The notes beneath the pieces are model-generated. The model was given only the letters and a program-made list of their open reading frames with translations. It ran no database searches and was not told where the DNA came from. A DNA stretch of 64,000 nucleotides, taken from contig PUDQ02000003.1 of the NCBI GenBank assembly GCA_002964805.2, positions 930,001 through 994,000 on the forward strand, written 5' to 3'. Source of the DNA: Trametes villosa (Eukaryota; Basidiomycota; Agaricomycetes; Polyporales; Polyporaceae). Shown here in pieces: positions 11,031 through 22,974 of the stretch (positions within the stretch are counted from its first letter, which is position 1; each line of letters starts with the position of its first letter). Both the position numbers and the translations under genes were made by a program.

Positions 11031-12217
11031 ATGGCGAGCGACAAGTCTTCTCTCCCCCTCGTCCTCCTCGTTGGCGCTACTGGCGCTACTGGCAGCAGCA
11101 TCGTGAAGGGCCTCCTCGAGTCTGGCAACTTCGTGAGTATTGCCTCCAATACACTTAGACTGTTTTTCCCATTCTTCTAATACTCGTTCCGTTACCTACA
11201 GCGCGTCGCGGCCCTCGTACGCCCCGCGTCCCAGTCCAAGCCCGCGACCCAGGCGCTTAGCGCCTCCGGGGTCGAGATCCGCGTCGGGGACATCACAGAC
11301 GGCGTCGCAAAGCTGAAGGAGCTGCTCACCGGCGTCGACATCGTCATCAGTGCGGTCGTCGCGTGGTCCATCGCGGACCAGAAGGACCTCTTCCGCGCCG
11401 CGAAGGAGGTCGGCGTCCAGCGCGTCGTGCCGTGCGACTTCGGCACGCCCGGGAAGCCCGGCGTGCGCACCCTCCATGACGAGGTGCGTCCCTCCCCGCA
11501 TCTCTCGAAGCCTAGAACATTGCTGACGCGGACGGAATAGAAACTGGCAATCCGCGCGTTCATCAAGGAGCTCGGCGTGCCGCACACGTTCATCGACGTC
11601 GGCTGGTGGATGCAGCTCGCGCTCCCGCTGCCGACGCGCAGCGCGGTACCGGACGCGTTCAAGGCGTTCACGTACGCGATCCACGGCGCGGGCGACCGCA
11701 CGATGCTCGTCACGGACCTGCGCCACATCGGCGCGTTCGTCGCGCGCATCGTCGCGGACCCGCGCACGCTGGGCCACGCGGTCATCGTGTGGGAGGACGC
11801 GGTGACGGAGGTGGAGGCGCACGAGATCGGCGAGCGCGTGTCGGGCGAGGCGGAGGTGTTGAAGGCGAAGAGATACACTGTGAGTCGTGTGCCCCCCAAT
11901 GTGTAAGAGGATGTGGTGCTGACAGCGGGTGGGTCGACAAGGTGTCCGCGGAGGAGATCCTGAAGGGCGCTGCTGACGGCAAGGCGGCGGTCGCGCGAGA
12001 CCCGTCGAGCTTCATCGCGCACGCGATCCAATCCCAGAACGAGTACATGTACAGCATGCACATCCTCGGCGAGAACACACTGGAGAACGCCAAGGCGCTC
12101 GGGTACCTGGACGCGCGCGAGCTCTACCCGGACCTGCCGAAGCATCCGCTCGAGCAGTTTGCGCAGGAGTACTATGGGCTGGAGGAGCCGGGACAGGAGT
12201 ATCTGCGAGTCAACTGA
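11031..12217 (+). CDS. NmrA-like / isoflavone reductase-like NAD(P)-binding protein (paralogue 1)
   Basis: Four exons (11031-11132, 11202-11483, 11541-11879, 11942-12217) encode 332 residues. The N terminus has a Rossmann dinucleotide motif, LVGATGATGSSIV, followed by RVAALVRPAS and VVPCDFGTPG, typical of the atypical short-chain dehydrogenase NmrA/phenylcoumaran-benzylic-ether-reductase group. Members are either NADPH-dependent reductases of small aromatic molecules or redox-sensing regulators; which applies here cannot be read from sequence. It shares intron positions and about the same exon sizes with the three paralogues at 41.6-48.4 kb but sits about 30 kb away, next to the PL14-like gene. 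The promoter has the shared CCG-N4-CGG/TATA module. The acceptor for exon 4 (ACAAG) was chosen because it keeps the frame and aligns with the paralogues. Confidence 0.88.
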
Positions 12218-13935
12218 GCGAGGGTGTAGGGCGATAGATTTATGGAACAATTTATTTTGGCTGTACAAGCTGTAGGGTTGCTCGGATTATGGAGATGAAT
12301 TGCGGACACAGGGACCCATCGTGATTACCACACTGAATAAACCGGACGCTCACGCCGAGAAGGCCCTAGGGCGTTCATGTCAGTGATATATGACACTGAA
12401 CGCCTCCGGCGGCACGATTACAATGTCTGGACACGTTATTGAACGAGTACTGCACCGTGATCAGGCCGTTTGATGTTCGGATACTACTTCTCCGCGGTGT
12501 ACCGAGGGGCCAACTCACCATTATATTGTGTTGCGGCAGAGGGCAGAGTTGGCCGCACCACGAGTCGGACAGGAACCGCGTCGCTCGGTGGCAATGACGG
12601 AGGGCGTCGGGAACAGAGTGGGCAACGAGGCTATTGCGGTCCGGATGACATCGGGTAATGAGTCAGAGACGGGCACATTCCGCATAAAAGGCCTTTTCAG
12701 CTCAACCTGGGCCGGCAGAAGAGGAAGCGACCGAGGAAAAAGTAACGAGCCCGACAAGCCCGCCAGCGATCTTCGCGAAGGTAGTGCCCGTCGAAGAGGA
12801 GCCCGGGACGGAACACTACCGGTGCCGCACACGGGTGCTCTGCGAAGTCGCTTGTGATTGCGAAGGCAAGAAGGAAGAGGGTGACATACACGTCTCAAAA
12901 TATGTGCGAGCCGCGTGGTGCAACGCGCGAATCCCGGCGCCAGGATGTGCTTGTAGCAGTATATTGGGCATAGGAAAATGGAAGACGTCTGTTCGAAGTG
13001 GCTCTGGAGTTTTGCCATGGCGCGTAGATAGGAATACCGCTGGGGACAAGGCCAGCATTTGATACGTCTATCTTGGTTGCCCCTGGCCACGTTCATGGTG
13101 TTTGGGGTGTTACGGCCGGCTATCTGCGCGAGAACGCAACGCGGTAGCCACCGTAGGCACAACACACGTCTGGTGGCCTCGTGTAGTACCCATCGGCGTA
13201 GGAGAACTCCTAGATGCCGAAAGCCTAGTCCCGTCGTCATACGGATTCGCGTGGGTGAGGCTTGATTTAAGCTCACCTGGACTCGCTCCGGCGAAGATGT
13301 GAACAGATATAGCAGTCCGCTCGGCCGTTCAATAGCCTGCGACGCTGGCTACATTGACTGATGTCCGCGCTATATTCGCGCACGACGTCATGTTCGGAAG
13401 TACCCTGTGGCCACCCCAATGAACGTGCCGTTGGAGATGAACCTAACGGATAGATGTGCACTCACCTCCAGCGGCTGCGCCCGCCGCAGTCGAGGCGTTC
13501 GACCCCAGGTGCCTGCAACGGTGCAGTCGATGTGTGTGAATAGAGTCGTGAACTTGACCGCGTGCTGATACCGGCAGCTCTTCCGGGGCATCGCAGCTTC
13601 GAGACGAAGGGCCCGGCGGATGATGGGATCACATGGCGCACACCGCCAATCCTGCAGTGTTCATTTCGCCTGTCCGTCTTCTGTTCGCAGGCGGCGGCGG
13701 ACCTGAGATGCACGGAACGAGCGACTCGTGACGGACGGCGACCTTCGCTGTGCGCGCAATGTATATCGTCCGCGTGGCGGACGGGTAACGCATCACCCGA
13801 TACGGCGATAGGCCTCGTCGCGACGCACCTGCTCCACGGGCCACTGCTGTCGACGGTCACGTACATATAGCCCTGCCCTCCCCGCCGCCCGAGATGTACC
13901 TCGTCGACCCCGGCCTTGTCCCGAGCATCTGGAGC
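12218..13935. other. Intergenic region between NmrA-like gene 1 and ceramidase
   Basis: Holds the 3' flank of the reductase-like gene with a stem-loop at 12370-12404, and the ceramidase promoter. A TATA-like CATATAG lies near 13862, about 75 nt before the ceramidase start. A 251-codon minus-strand frame (12521-13276) has no recognisable features and I do not call it. Confidence 0.5.
12370..12404. repeat. Stem-loop downstream of NmrA-like gene 1
   Basis: GGCGTTCATGTCA (12370-12382) pairs with TGACACTGAACGCC (12391-12404) with one bulged base around an 8-nt loop. It lies about 150 nt after the stop codon, so it could be in the 3' untranslated region. Confidence 0.55.
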
Positions 13936-16900
13936 ATGATGCGCTCCGCCCTGCAGCTCGTCCAGCACGGCCTCCTCTGCTTGACTGCGTTTCTCGCCTC
14001 GACGAGCCAATTCTCCAATGGCGCGGCGGGCGTTCAAGCAGTCTCGGCGCAGTACCTCTTGGGCCTTGGTGAGTCGCGCACGACGCGTCTTGCGGGCGGC
14101 GACTGATGTTGGAGACGCGACGAACAGGCATAGGAGACATCACAGGGTGAGCAGCTCAGGCAGTCGAACATAGGCCGGACACGCGCTGAACGTAGGACGC
14201 AGACCAGTGGTGGAAACAAACATGATGGTAAGGAGCAACGTTTTTGCCTGAGACACGGCGCCGCGGTCGGCCACGAAGCCTCGACCAGTCGTTAGAGTTT
14301 AGCGCCCGTCTGCGGCACTTCCCGATTGGGCGAGGCGGCGGCCGTATTTGGTAGCGTCGGTCGTCATTTCGTTCACTCCACCATCCACCGAGGTCGACCA
14401 AGGCCGAAAAAATGACCACGTTGGCTGAACTTGAGTTTGTAGGGATATGCCAACCTGCCGCAGGTCGACACGGGTCTGCATATGCGGCAGCGCAGCCGTG
14501 CGTTCATCGTCGCCGACGCATCCAACCCGACCAACCGGTTCGTCTTCATCAACGCTGGTATGCTCTTTCATTCGTAGCCCAAGTCGTACATTTTCTTACT
14601 TTTATGTAGACATTGCGATGGGTGACACCGGTATTCGTCGTTCGATTGTCTCCGCGCTCTCCTCACAGTTCCCTGGTCTGTACACGAACGAGAACATCGC
14701 CCTCAGCTCGACCCACCAGCACAGCGGTGTCGGCGGCTACCTCGAGGACCTCCTTCCCCAGCTCACCGCGCTCGGATACGTGAAAGAGGCTGCGGATGCT
14801 ATCGTCGCCGGCACCGTCCTCGCTGTGCAGCGCGCCCACGCCAACCTCGCTCCAGGAAAGCTGAGCTTCGGCAACACGACGGTGGTCGATGGGAACAGGA
14901 ACCGCTCGCCGAGCGCGTACCTGGCGAACCCCGCCGACGAACGTGCGCGGTACGAGTTTGACCAGGATAAGGACCTCACACTTCTGCGCTTCGACGACGC
15001 GAGCGGCAGCGCGAGGGGTTTCTTGAGCTTCTATGCCGTACACGGTACCAGTATCTACGAGGTAGGTGGATATATGCGCTGGAAAAAATAGCATACATAG
15101 TTAACGCACGTTGTAGAACAACACTCTTGTTAGCAGCGACAACAAGGGCATGGCTGCACACCTCTTCGAAGGTAGGCGCCACTTCCCATCCCATGACGGT
15201 AGCCCATCTCACAATTTTGCTAGCCTCCGTTGAGCCCGATGCATTGCCTGGCAACAACACGTTCATTGCAGGGTTCGCCCAGTGTAAGTTACCGCGCAAA
15301 CATCTAGTATGCGCATCTTGCTGAACCTGAGCTCAGCGAACGTCGGAGATACTAGCCCTAACACGTCAGCATTCTCCTTATACTTGATGCTGTATACGTA
15401 ATTGACACCCATATAGTCTGGGTGCCTTCTGCGAGAGCCCTGGCCAGCCCTGGGACGGCTTGGCATGCGACTTTGAGCACTCCACGTGCGGGAACAAGAC
15501 CGAAGACTGCCACGGCCGGTACGCCCTTGACCCCTGTTTGTGCTCCCTCATATGCGTGTCGCTCAGCGAGATTCCTCCGTCACAGCGGCCCCGGCTTCCG
15601 CATCTCCGACTTCGAGTCGAACAGGATCATCGCGCAGCACCAGGTCGACGGCGCGAAGACACTCATGGGCCAGACGCTCACGCCCGTCGCCGGGCCCGTG
15701 AAGTGGGTGCACACGTACATGAACATGTCCTTCCGCGAGTTCGCGCTCCCGAACGGGACGACGGTGCAGACGTGCCCGCCCGCGATGGGCTTCTCCTTTG
15801 CGGGCGGCACGACGGACGGGCCGGGCGCGTTCGACTTCATCCAGGGGGATAACTCGTCCACTCCTCAGTGAGTATTGGTGACACCCCTGGTGTTGCGTGA
15901 ATCTGACGTTCTGTGTAGGAACCCATTCTGGGAGATTGTCAAGGGTACGGGCTTCCCCGTCGGCTGACGTGAGACCGCATATACTCACATGAACTGGACG
16001 ATAGGCGCGGTTACGCCCTTCCCCAACCAGCAGCAGATCGACTGCCAGTTCCCCAAGCCGATTCTGTTGAACACCGTACGTGCTTCAATGGCTAAATCCA
16101 GGAGCGCAAATATCTAACCACCGACGAGTAGGGTTTTGCGCACTTCCCGTACGAGTGGTCCCCGAACACGGTAGACATCCAGATGCTCCGCGTCGGGCAG
16201 TTCGTCATTCTCGTCATGCCCGGCGAGCTCACTACGATGTCTGGTCGTCGTCTCAGGTTCGCATTCCTCCTCTCTTCGTCCCGACTCTTCGCCAAAGCAC
16301 AAATTGACGACTGGTACGCTTAACTCCTAGGGAGGCGATACGAGCGAAGCTGATCTCGGAGGGTATCGTGGGCGATGACGCGTACGTCGTGGTTGCAGGT
16401 CCCGCGAACACGTACGCACACTACGTGGCGACCCCCGAGGAGTACAACGTGCAGCGCTACGAGGGCGCGTCGACCATCTTCGGGCGATGTGAGTGCCCCT
16501 CCACATCAATTTGGTCATGGAAGACCTGCTAAACTGCATGTATCCGCGCATATAGGGACTCTGGACTCTTACATTGTATGTCCCACATGCATTTCTCTCT
16601 CGGATGATGCCAGGCTAACACACCACACAGGACAAGTACAGCAGCCTGGTCTCCTTCCTCTCGCCCACCGCCACGGGCCAGCCCGCATCCGACCCTGCGC
16701 CTCCCGAGCAGACGTCCAAGGCCATTTCTCTGCGCACTGGCGTTGTATTTGATGCCGCGGGCATCGGTCGCAATTTCGGTGACGTCCTGACGGACGTGCG
16801 CACGTCGTCGGCGTACAGCGCTGGGGAGGCGGTCATCGCGACCTTCGTTGGGTGAGTGCATACAAGCGCCGTGTTGTAGAGTTCATGTAGCTGACGACGT

Positions 16901-17419
16901 ACTAGTGCCAACCCGAGGGTGCGTCTGAAAGTCCGTGGAGGAGAGCCTTGCTGATCCGTTGCTGTCTATAGAACAACCTGCGCTTGGAGCAGACGTTCCT
17001 ATCTGTTGACCAGCAGGTGAACGGCCAGTGGAAGGCGGTCCGCTCGGATTCACACCCGTCGACGACGTTCCAGTGGGCGCGGACGAGCACTGTTCGTGCA
17101 CGATCCTGTTCTGTAAATGTTCCGAACTAATCACCGCTCCATCATAGATCCTGGGCACGAGCTCCGTCAACATCACCTGGTGAGTTCATGATTTTCCCCG
17201 TGGTGTACCGCGTCATATGCTCATGTCGCGTCGTTCACAGGGTCATCGAAGACGGCACGCCCTGTAAGCACTCCCCTCTGTCTGCTGATCCTGTCATGTT
17301 CTGACGGAGCCTTTCTTGCAGCTGGGACGTACCGCCTGACCTACTTCGGCGACAGCAAGCCTCTGATCGGCGACATCTCGTCCTTCGTGGGGCACTCCTC
17401 GAGCTTCACGATCTCCTGA
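13936..17419 (+). CDS. Neutral/alkaline ceramidase
   Basis: A many-exon gene (more than 15 short introns) for roughly 700 residues. It reads as a neutral ceramidase, which hydrolyses ceramide to sphingosine and fatty acid. Landmarks in order: a hydrophobic signal-peptide-like N terminus (MMRSALQLV...LCLTAFLA), YLLGLGIGDITG, NMMGYANLPQVDTGL, IALSSTHQHSG (the metal-site His region), AVHGTSIYENNTLVSSDNKG, the catalytic-serine motif NVGDTSPNT, GAFCESPGQPWDG, and PGELTTMSGRRLR. The C-terminal part (17000-17419) encodes the immunoglobulin-like domain ending SSFTIS. The start at 13936 was preferred over an upstream in-frame Met (13894) because it puts the hydrophobic stretch at the N terminus. The nucleophile motif is complete, so the enzyme looks active, probably secreted or membrane-associated. 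It converges with the phosphatase-fold gene to its right. Confidence 0.9.
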
Positions 17420-17880
17420 TCATCTGCTGTATGTTTTCGGGGCTCTTTTCTTGGACTTGGCATTCCCATCGGACTTTAGTCGTACTTGTCTGTGTTGATG
17501 TTCCTGTACCTTGTTGATGATATCCCATTCACTCGCGTTTGAGACTCAAGCTCCACGGCTTGGTACTGATGAGGGCGAAGGAAATATATACAAAACTTCG
17601 TGTATCACGTGGAGGTCAGTCCGTATAAACTGCGAGAGGCATCACCATCGTACGTGCGGGTCAAGAGCCATGCTACATAACCGTTCATCAATCGTTCCAA
17701 CCAGAGCCCCGAACAAACGCCACCCCTCTAACCTCAATAGCAGACATAGGAGACTTCACCGATCCCCGAACATGCTTAGAGCGGGAGGCGGCCCTTCTCG
17801 CCGCGGAGCTGCACAACCTCAGACCGGGAAGCAGAGAGACGGTCCTACTCGTCAAGCATCAGCAACATCTACGTCTGTGA

Positions 17881-19603
17881 TCACGGGCACCTGCCGCATA
17901 CCTCGGGGCCGCTGAGGCGGACGGAGCGGCGGCGGCGGATCGCCTTGCTGGCGACGAAGAGCGCGAACATCATGAAGAGCGCGAGGAACACGCCGATGGA
18001 CGCGTCCGCGACCTGGCTGCCAGTCGTCGCGCGCTCGGGGAGCCCGAGCCAGCTCGCGCCCGTGGTCGAGCGCGTGCTGCACGCCTGCACCCACTCGCGG
18101 TTGCTGTCAATGACGGAGTTCTATGGGATTGCGAGGTTAGAGAAGAGACACGGGGAGGGGCAGGGACAGGTGGAGGGATACGTACCTCGAGGCGGTAGAT
18201 GAACTCGGTGAGCGGGATGTCCTCGTGGTGCTTGAAGACGTGGATGGTGCGGAAGTCCTCGTGCGTGCCGTTGCGGAACTTGAAGCGCAGGAAGTCGCGT
18301 GCGTCCGGGGGCGGCGCGCGGCGGAGCTCGATGGCGAGGGCGGAGCCGAAGTCCGCTGGAGCGCATATACTCGGGTCAAAATTTGCACCCGGACGAATGA
18401 GGACGGATATACTTACGAATAGCCTTGAGCTCGGGGTGGGTGTCGACGACACCGGTCTGGTGGAAGAACGAGATGAACGGCTGGTACGTGGTCTCGATGA
18501 CCATCAGCTGGAGCGGGTCGCCGTTGAAGGCGATGCGCTGGAGCGCCTTCAGGATCGAGCTCATCGCGGTGCGGCTGGCAACTGCGCGCGCCGTCAGGAA
18601 CAGACCGCAATACATAACAAAGATGAAGGAGCGGAGACGCACTGTTGCCGATGCCGCCCATCGCCTTGTCGGAGTAGATGGCGTCCTCGCGCATGTTGGC
18701 GTAGCCGCGCGCCTGCTCGATGAAGGTGGGCGGGAGACGGTGCGCGTACGTCTTGTTGTGGATCAGCTCGGAGCTGACGAAGTCCCAGACCTGGTTCAGG
18801 TTAGAAGAGTTTCATGTCATTACAATTGCCCCAAAACCCACGTTGTACTGTGGCACGGCCAACGGACAGCCGGGTTAGCTGTTGTAACAGGATGATAGCG
18901 AGTAGCCTTACGATGTTCTCCATAGAGATCTCCCGGCCGAAAGCGAAGTCCCTAAGAGCGTTGAAGAACGGCTGGGCGTTCTTGGTAGCCTCCTTGAACT
19001 CAGAGGTGCTCTGCACATCCTGGACGTGCTTCTCGAAAGCCTATTACAATCGTTTAGTGTCAACATTTCTGCCTAATTCCGTACGCAAAGCTTACGGGGC
19101 AGTCAGTCCACGGCTCCAGAGAGCGGTCGTTCGTCGGCTCGACGGTCTCAACGGGGATGTACTGGTACCCGTTGAGCGGCGCCACGACGGTCGTCTCGTT
19201 CGCAAGTGTGATCCTGTTCGCCGGGTTCGGCGGGAACAGGCCCTGGAGGAGCGCGGTCGCGGAGTCGAACACGGACGCGCCCTCCCCGCCGACCTTCACG
19301 CGGACATGGACCTCCGTGAGGTCGACGAGGTCGCTGTGGATGCCGCGGATGTGCGACGAGGAGCTCGAGTCGAGGTACAGGTTGCGCAGGTACGTCCCGA
19401 GCTGGTGCGCCTGGACCTGCAGGACAAAGACCGCGCCGCTCAGCACTTGGGCGATTTGGCTGGAGAGGAGGCGGGAGGCGTACTTCACCGAGCGGGGTGC
19501 TCTGGGTGTACCCCGGCTTCTGGGTGATGGGGTGCTGGTAGCACTCCGTGCGGTCCCCGTTGCGGGCGAGAATGACGACACCTTGGACCTCAGGATGAGA
19601 CAT
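17881..19603 (-). CDS. Histidine-phosphatase-superfamily protein lacking the catalytic His, membrane-anchored
   Basis: Seven exons on the minus strand, roughly 430 residues. The N terminus (HPEVQGVVILARNGDRTE) lines up with the RHGxR motif of histidine acid phosphatases, but the nucleophilic His is Asn (RNGDR). The C-terminal region where the family usually has a His-Asp pair reads IETTYQPFISFFHQ. Between them are VHVRVKVGGEGASVFDS, GLFPPNP and TTVVAPLNGYQYIPVET, typical of basidiomycete 'phosphoglycerate mutase-like' proteins. A hydrophobic segment near the C terminus (VFLALFMMFALFVASKAI) followed by RRRR predicts a single membrane anchor with a short basic tail. No signal peptide is visible at the chosen start. 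The fold assignment is fairly safe; enzyme activity is doubtful. Confidence 0.8.
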
Positions 19604-20445
19604 TTCTGCTGTGGGGATGAGTGAGAAAATCGAGAGGGAAGTGTGTCTTGTTGGAAAGGGGATCGGAGGACCGCAATGCTGAGGACCTGCCAGCCGTTAG
19701 TGTTCGCTTTTATATGTGGTCAAATGTGCATGCTCGAGGAGTGGCGGCAAGGCATGCCCAAGGGGCGAGGGTGAGATTTCAGGCTCGCGATCGTCAACGT
19801 GGGGTACTGTTGCGGCGCTTTTCGGCGGAGATGACGGTGATTCCTGTTCTTTGCTCGAGCTAGCATCTCCGCACACCTATCACTCCAGATGTCTGTTAGT
19901 TCTTGAGGAGCAAATACGGATTTTTAGCCCCATGCCTGTCTGACCTAGACGCTTCCTCGACGTTCCCAGACGCGTTTCAGCCTAGAGTTCATGACATCGC
20001 GTAGCGGTATGTCCTGTTACAACGTGCCATCTGGGCCAGGCTGCCTTGTGAGCCCGTCCTGCGAATAGTGAAGAGTGATTGCGCGTGAGGGGACCTCACC
20101 TCCAACACGAGCATTAGGCGTATTATCCACGTGATCGTTTTTTACACCTGCCAAGACAGCCCGCACCGACGTCGACGCGCCCCAAGGAGCTGGAGACATT
20201 GTCTGAAGCTTTGTGCAGCGACATCTGAAGGGAGCGGAGATGTTATCAGTCACATATCGAGAACTCGGAGACGCGGAAGAATCTCTCGCGGAAAGCTACT
20301 CCGTTCCGCTTCGATCAAGATTTCATTGAAGTACAAAGACATTCCGAGCACGACGCTTGCACAAGGCAACCCTGCATGGCCTGCGGTGCGCAACGTGTGA
20401 GCCTCGCGGGGTGGGTACCGAGATGGCCTGAGCAACTTGCCTGAT
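19604..20445. other. Upstream region of the phosphatase-fold gene
   Basis: About 840 nt between the start of the phosphatase-fold gene and the 3' end of SRP72, both on the minus strand. Apart from the TATA box at 19707-19714 I see no feature. Confidence 0.5.
19707..19714 (-). promoter_or_regulatory. TATA box of the phosphatase-fold gene
   Basis: TATAAAAG on the minus strand, about 110 nt before the start codon at 19603. Confidence 0.55.
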
Positions 20446-22504
20446 CTACTTCTTCCTCTTGCCCTTCCCTCCAGCTCCCTTGCCTCCCGCCAGAGAGCCG
20501 GGGGTCTCCACGACTCCTTGGGTCGCCCCACCACCCCCTCTCCGCCGTCTGTTGGTGAACGTCGAGCGCTCGCTCTTCTTGAGCCACCGCTCCGGATCGG
20601 GCGCCGGGGTTACCCCCGGAACGACGCCCTTCGGCACACGCTTCATGCGCACCTTCCTCGTGCGTTTCGTGGCGTCCTCCGCGGGGGCGGCGGCGGAGGC
20701 TGCCGCGACAGACGCGAGCGCGGACGCCGGGTGCTGTTGGGGCGGCGGCGCGGTCTGCAGGGTACTGGATACCGCCGAGGGGAGCGCATCGAGCGCTTGG
20801 AGGAAGCCGGAGGAAATGAAGTCCAGGTGTTTCTGCGCAGCTTCGAGGTTGGTAAGGATGTCGGACTGCTCCTCCGAGTCCTGCGTATGAAGTGATGTTA
20901 GCGTGTAGAACACGACGACGGGCTGTCAATGGATGCTGGGAAGCACTGGCGTAGGCGGAGCCTCATGATCTCCGCCCACCATGCTCTTAGTGGTCACTAC
21001 TTTCACGCATCCCGCATGCATGGCGCACGCGGCCGTGCCTAGCACGTTGAATAGCGTCGTCTACGGATGAGATCAAGATACTGTCCTCAAGGTAGCAGAG
21101 ACCTACTGGAGGTAGTCTCGTCACCAGACGTTGTTGGTGTTACGCCCGTCCGCTCGCGCGCCATCGAAGACCGTCAAATACGCTAAATTCTCTTGTGGGT
21201 GTGGCACGCGCGCGGCGGCGGGCCCGCTCGCGCCCAGCAACGCTGAACTCGCGCCCCATCGTACGCCAGCATATCCTGCGCGCGGGGCCCATTTTGCGTT
21301 GGAGAAATGCCCTCGCATTGCAGGCTTTTCTTTCGCGCGCCCTCTGACCTTACGACTGCGCATATAGGCGGCTCGGGCGAGCCCACGAACAAAAAAAGGC
21401 CCCCCGTGTGAGATCAGCGCGCGCGCCGCTCGCTCGCCGCTATACGGCCCACGGACCGTGCGCGCGGGGTATTGGGCGCATACGGAGTGAGAGCCGTGTG
21501 GTCGCGGTGACGAGCGTTGGTGGTCGCGCACGCGATGAGCGGGACCGTTGTCATGTCAGAGGGGAATCCTCCACCCCTCCATCCAAAAGACACCAGACGA
21601 GGTCCTCTGCTGGTTCTCCTGCCTGTCCTATTGCCCCGTTTTGCAAAGAGAGCGAGGACCGGGTGATATAACGGCTGGTGACGAGACTATACTGGGGGAA
21701 GGGTTGGAGGCTACCCATCCTCACCCGACCTTGTCCTCTGCTCGCTTTCTCATGTCCGCGTGGGCATGTCTCTTGCAGTGAAACTCAAGTGCAGGGGCAT
21801 CCACAGTCGAGGCGTGATGCGATAGCCGCGTGAACCAGCCCCGTTTGTGGATGCATCGAAGATATCACCGAAAGTGAAAGATTTCTACTCACAGGTTCAG
21901 CGGTGTCCAACAAGTGATTGTACAGGTCCACGGCGGACTGATATGACCCTTGACGGTACGCCTACAATTCATTAGCACCCGGTGTATCTGCGATGGTTTG
22001 CTGCCGCACCAGTTGGGCCTCTAGATGCTCCAGTCCTCTATCATCTTCCTGTTCCTTCTCCTTCAGCGCGTCCAGTACACTTGTGGCTTCATCCTCGCGA
22101 TGGAGGCGGTACAGCGAGTACGCCTTCTCGAAAGCGTGCTCGTCGCCCGCCCCGGCCTCGCCGCCTATTAATGTGAGCGCGGCGGCATACTGGTCCGTCT
22201 GGAGTAGGAGGAAGAGCTTCGTTTGCAGCGCATCCGGGTCTTGCGGGTCGAGGCGGAGGACTGTAGAGCCGAGATGTAACTTCATCGCGCATATAGCCAC
22301 TATTATGGGTTACGCACTCTTGTCGCATGTCTTGGTGGCGTTTGCGAAGTGTCCTCCGTCGATCTGCGCGCATAGTGAGGTGAAGAGTCGCTTCAGCCGG
22401 TCCGCGAGGGGGAGGGGTTGCTTGGGGGCAGCCTTCTGGCGCGAGGCCGCTTTCTGCCCCGGCTTCGCCGTCGTAGGCTTCGTGGTCGATGGTTTCGGCG
22501 GCAT
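20446..22504 (-). CDS. Signal recognition particle subunit SRP72 (short form)
   Basis: Four exons (22318-22504, 22010-22260, 21893-21961, 20446-20880) give 942 nt and 313 residues. The N terminus is basic (MPPKPSTTKPTT) and is followed by tetratricopeptide-type helices: RLKRLFTSLCAQIDGG, LRLDPQDPDALQTKLFLLLQ, AFEKAYSLYRLHRED, AYRQGSYQSAVDLYNHLL. The C terminus has the SRP72 RNA-binding signature PDPERWLKKSER plus a Lys/Gly-rich tail. SRP72 binds SRP RNA with SRP68 in the particle that targets secretory proteins to the ER. Human and yeast SRP72 have about 640-670 residues; here exon 4 passes from an early TPR helix (SDILTNLEAAQKHLDF) straight to the RNA-binding tail, so most central repeats are absent. 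The third intron is 1012 nt, far above the local norm. Confidence 0.82.
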
Positions 22505-22974
22505 CCTCGCGAGCTCGTGGTGGTGGTTGTGGGTGTGATCGCTGTCGGTCGAGCGCGCGGACGGCGAAAATGGGCGCTTGGCGTACCCCGGATGTCGACC
22601 CTAGCCGACGTGCCTCTCGTCCCCGACGCCCATCACCGTCTGGTGATCTGCACAGAATTGCACGCTCTCTGCCATCTAGCCGCGGACCATCTGCTGTTTT
22701 TGATGAGCTGGGGCCTCCGCAAACGTCAGACGTCGTGAAGCACAGCGCATCAAGCGGCGTCCAGCGGCAGTATAAGACCAACAGCCTCGGCGGCCCCGCG
22801 CACCCTCGCCACCTTCATTCGCGCCCACGCTCGTTTTTCGGTCCTTCTCTTTGCTTTTCGTGGTGTTACGTGTGGTGAGTAGCTCTGCACTGCGGCGCGC
22901 GGTGGACGCGGGGGCACGACATTGACCTGGGGCCAGATTCCGTGCAGAGTGGCGATCCTCAATCTCTCCTCACC

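Noticed and set aside
12521..13276. 251-codon minus-strand open frame
   Set aside because: No domain, no signal, Arg/Leu/Pro-rich composition typical of a chance frame in GC-rich DNA.
21121..21531. Possible internal SRP72 exon in the 1-kb intron
   Set aside because: The translation has no TPR-like helices, and the flanking exons already join seamlessly.
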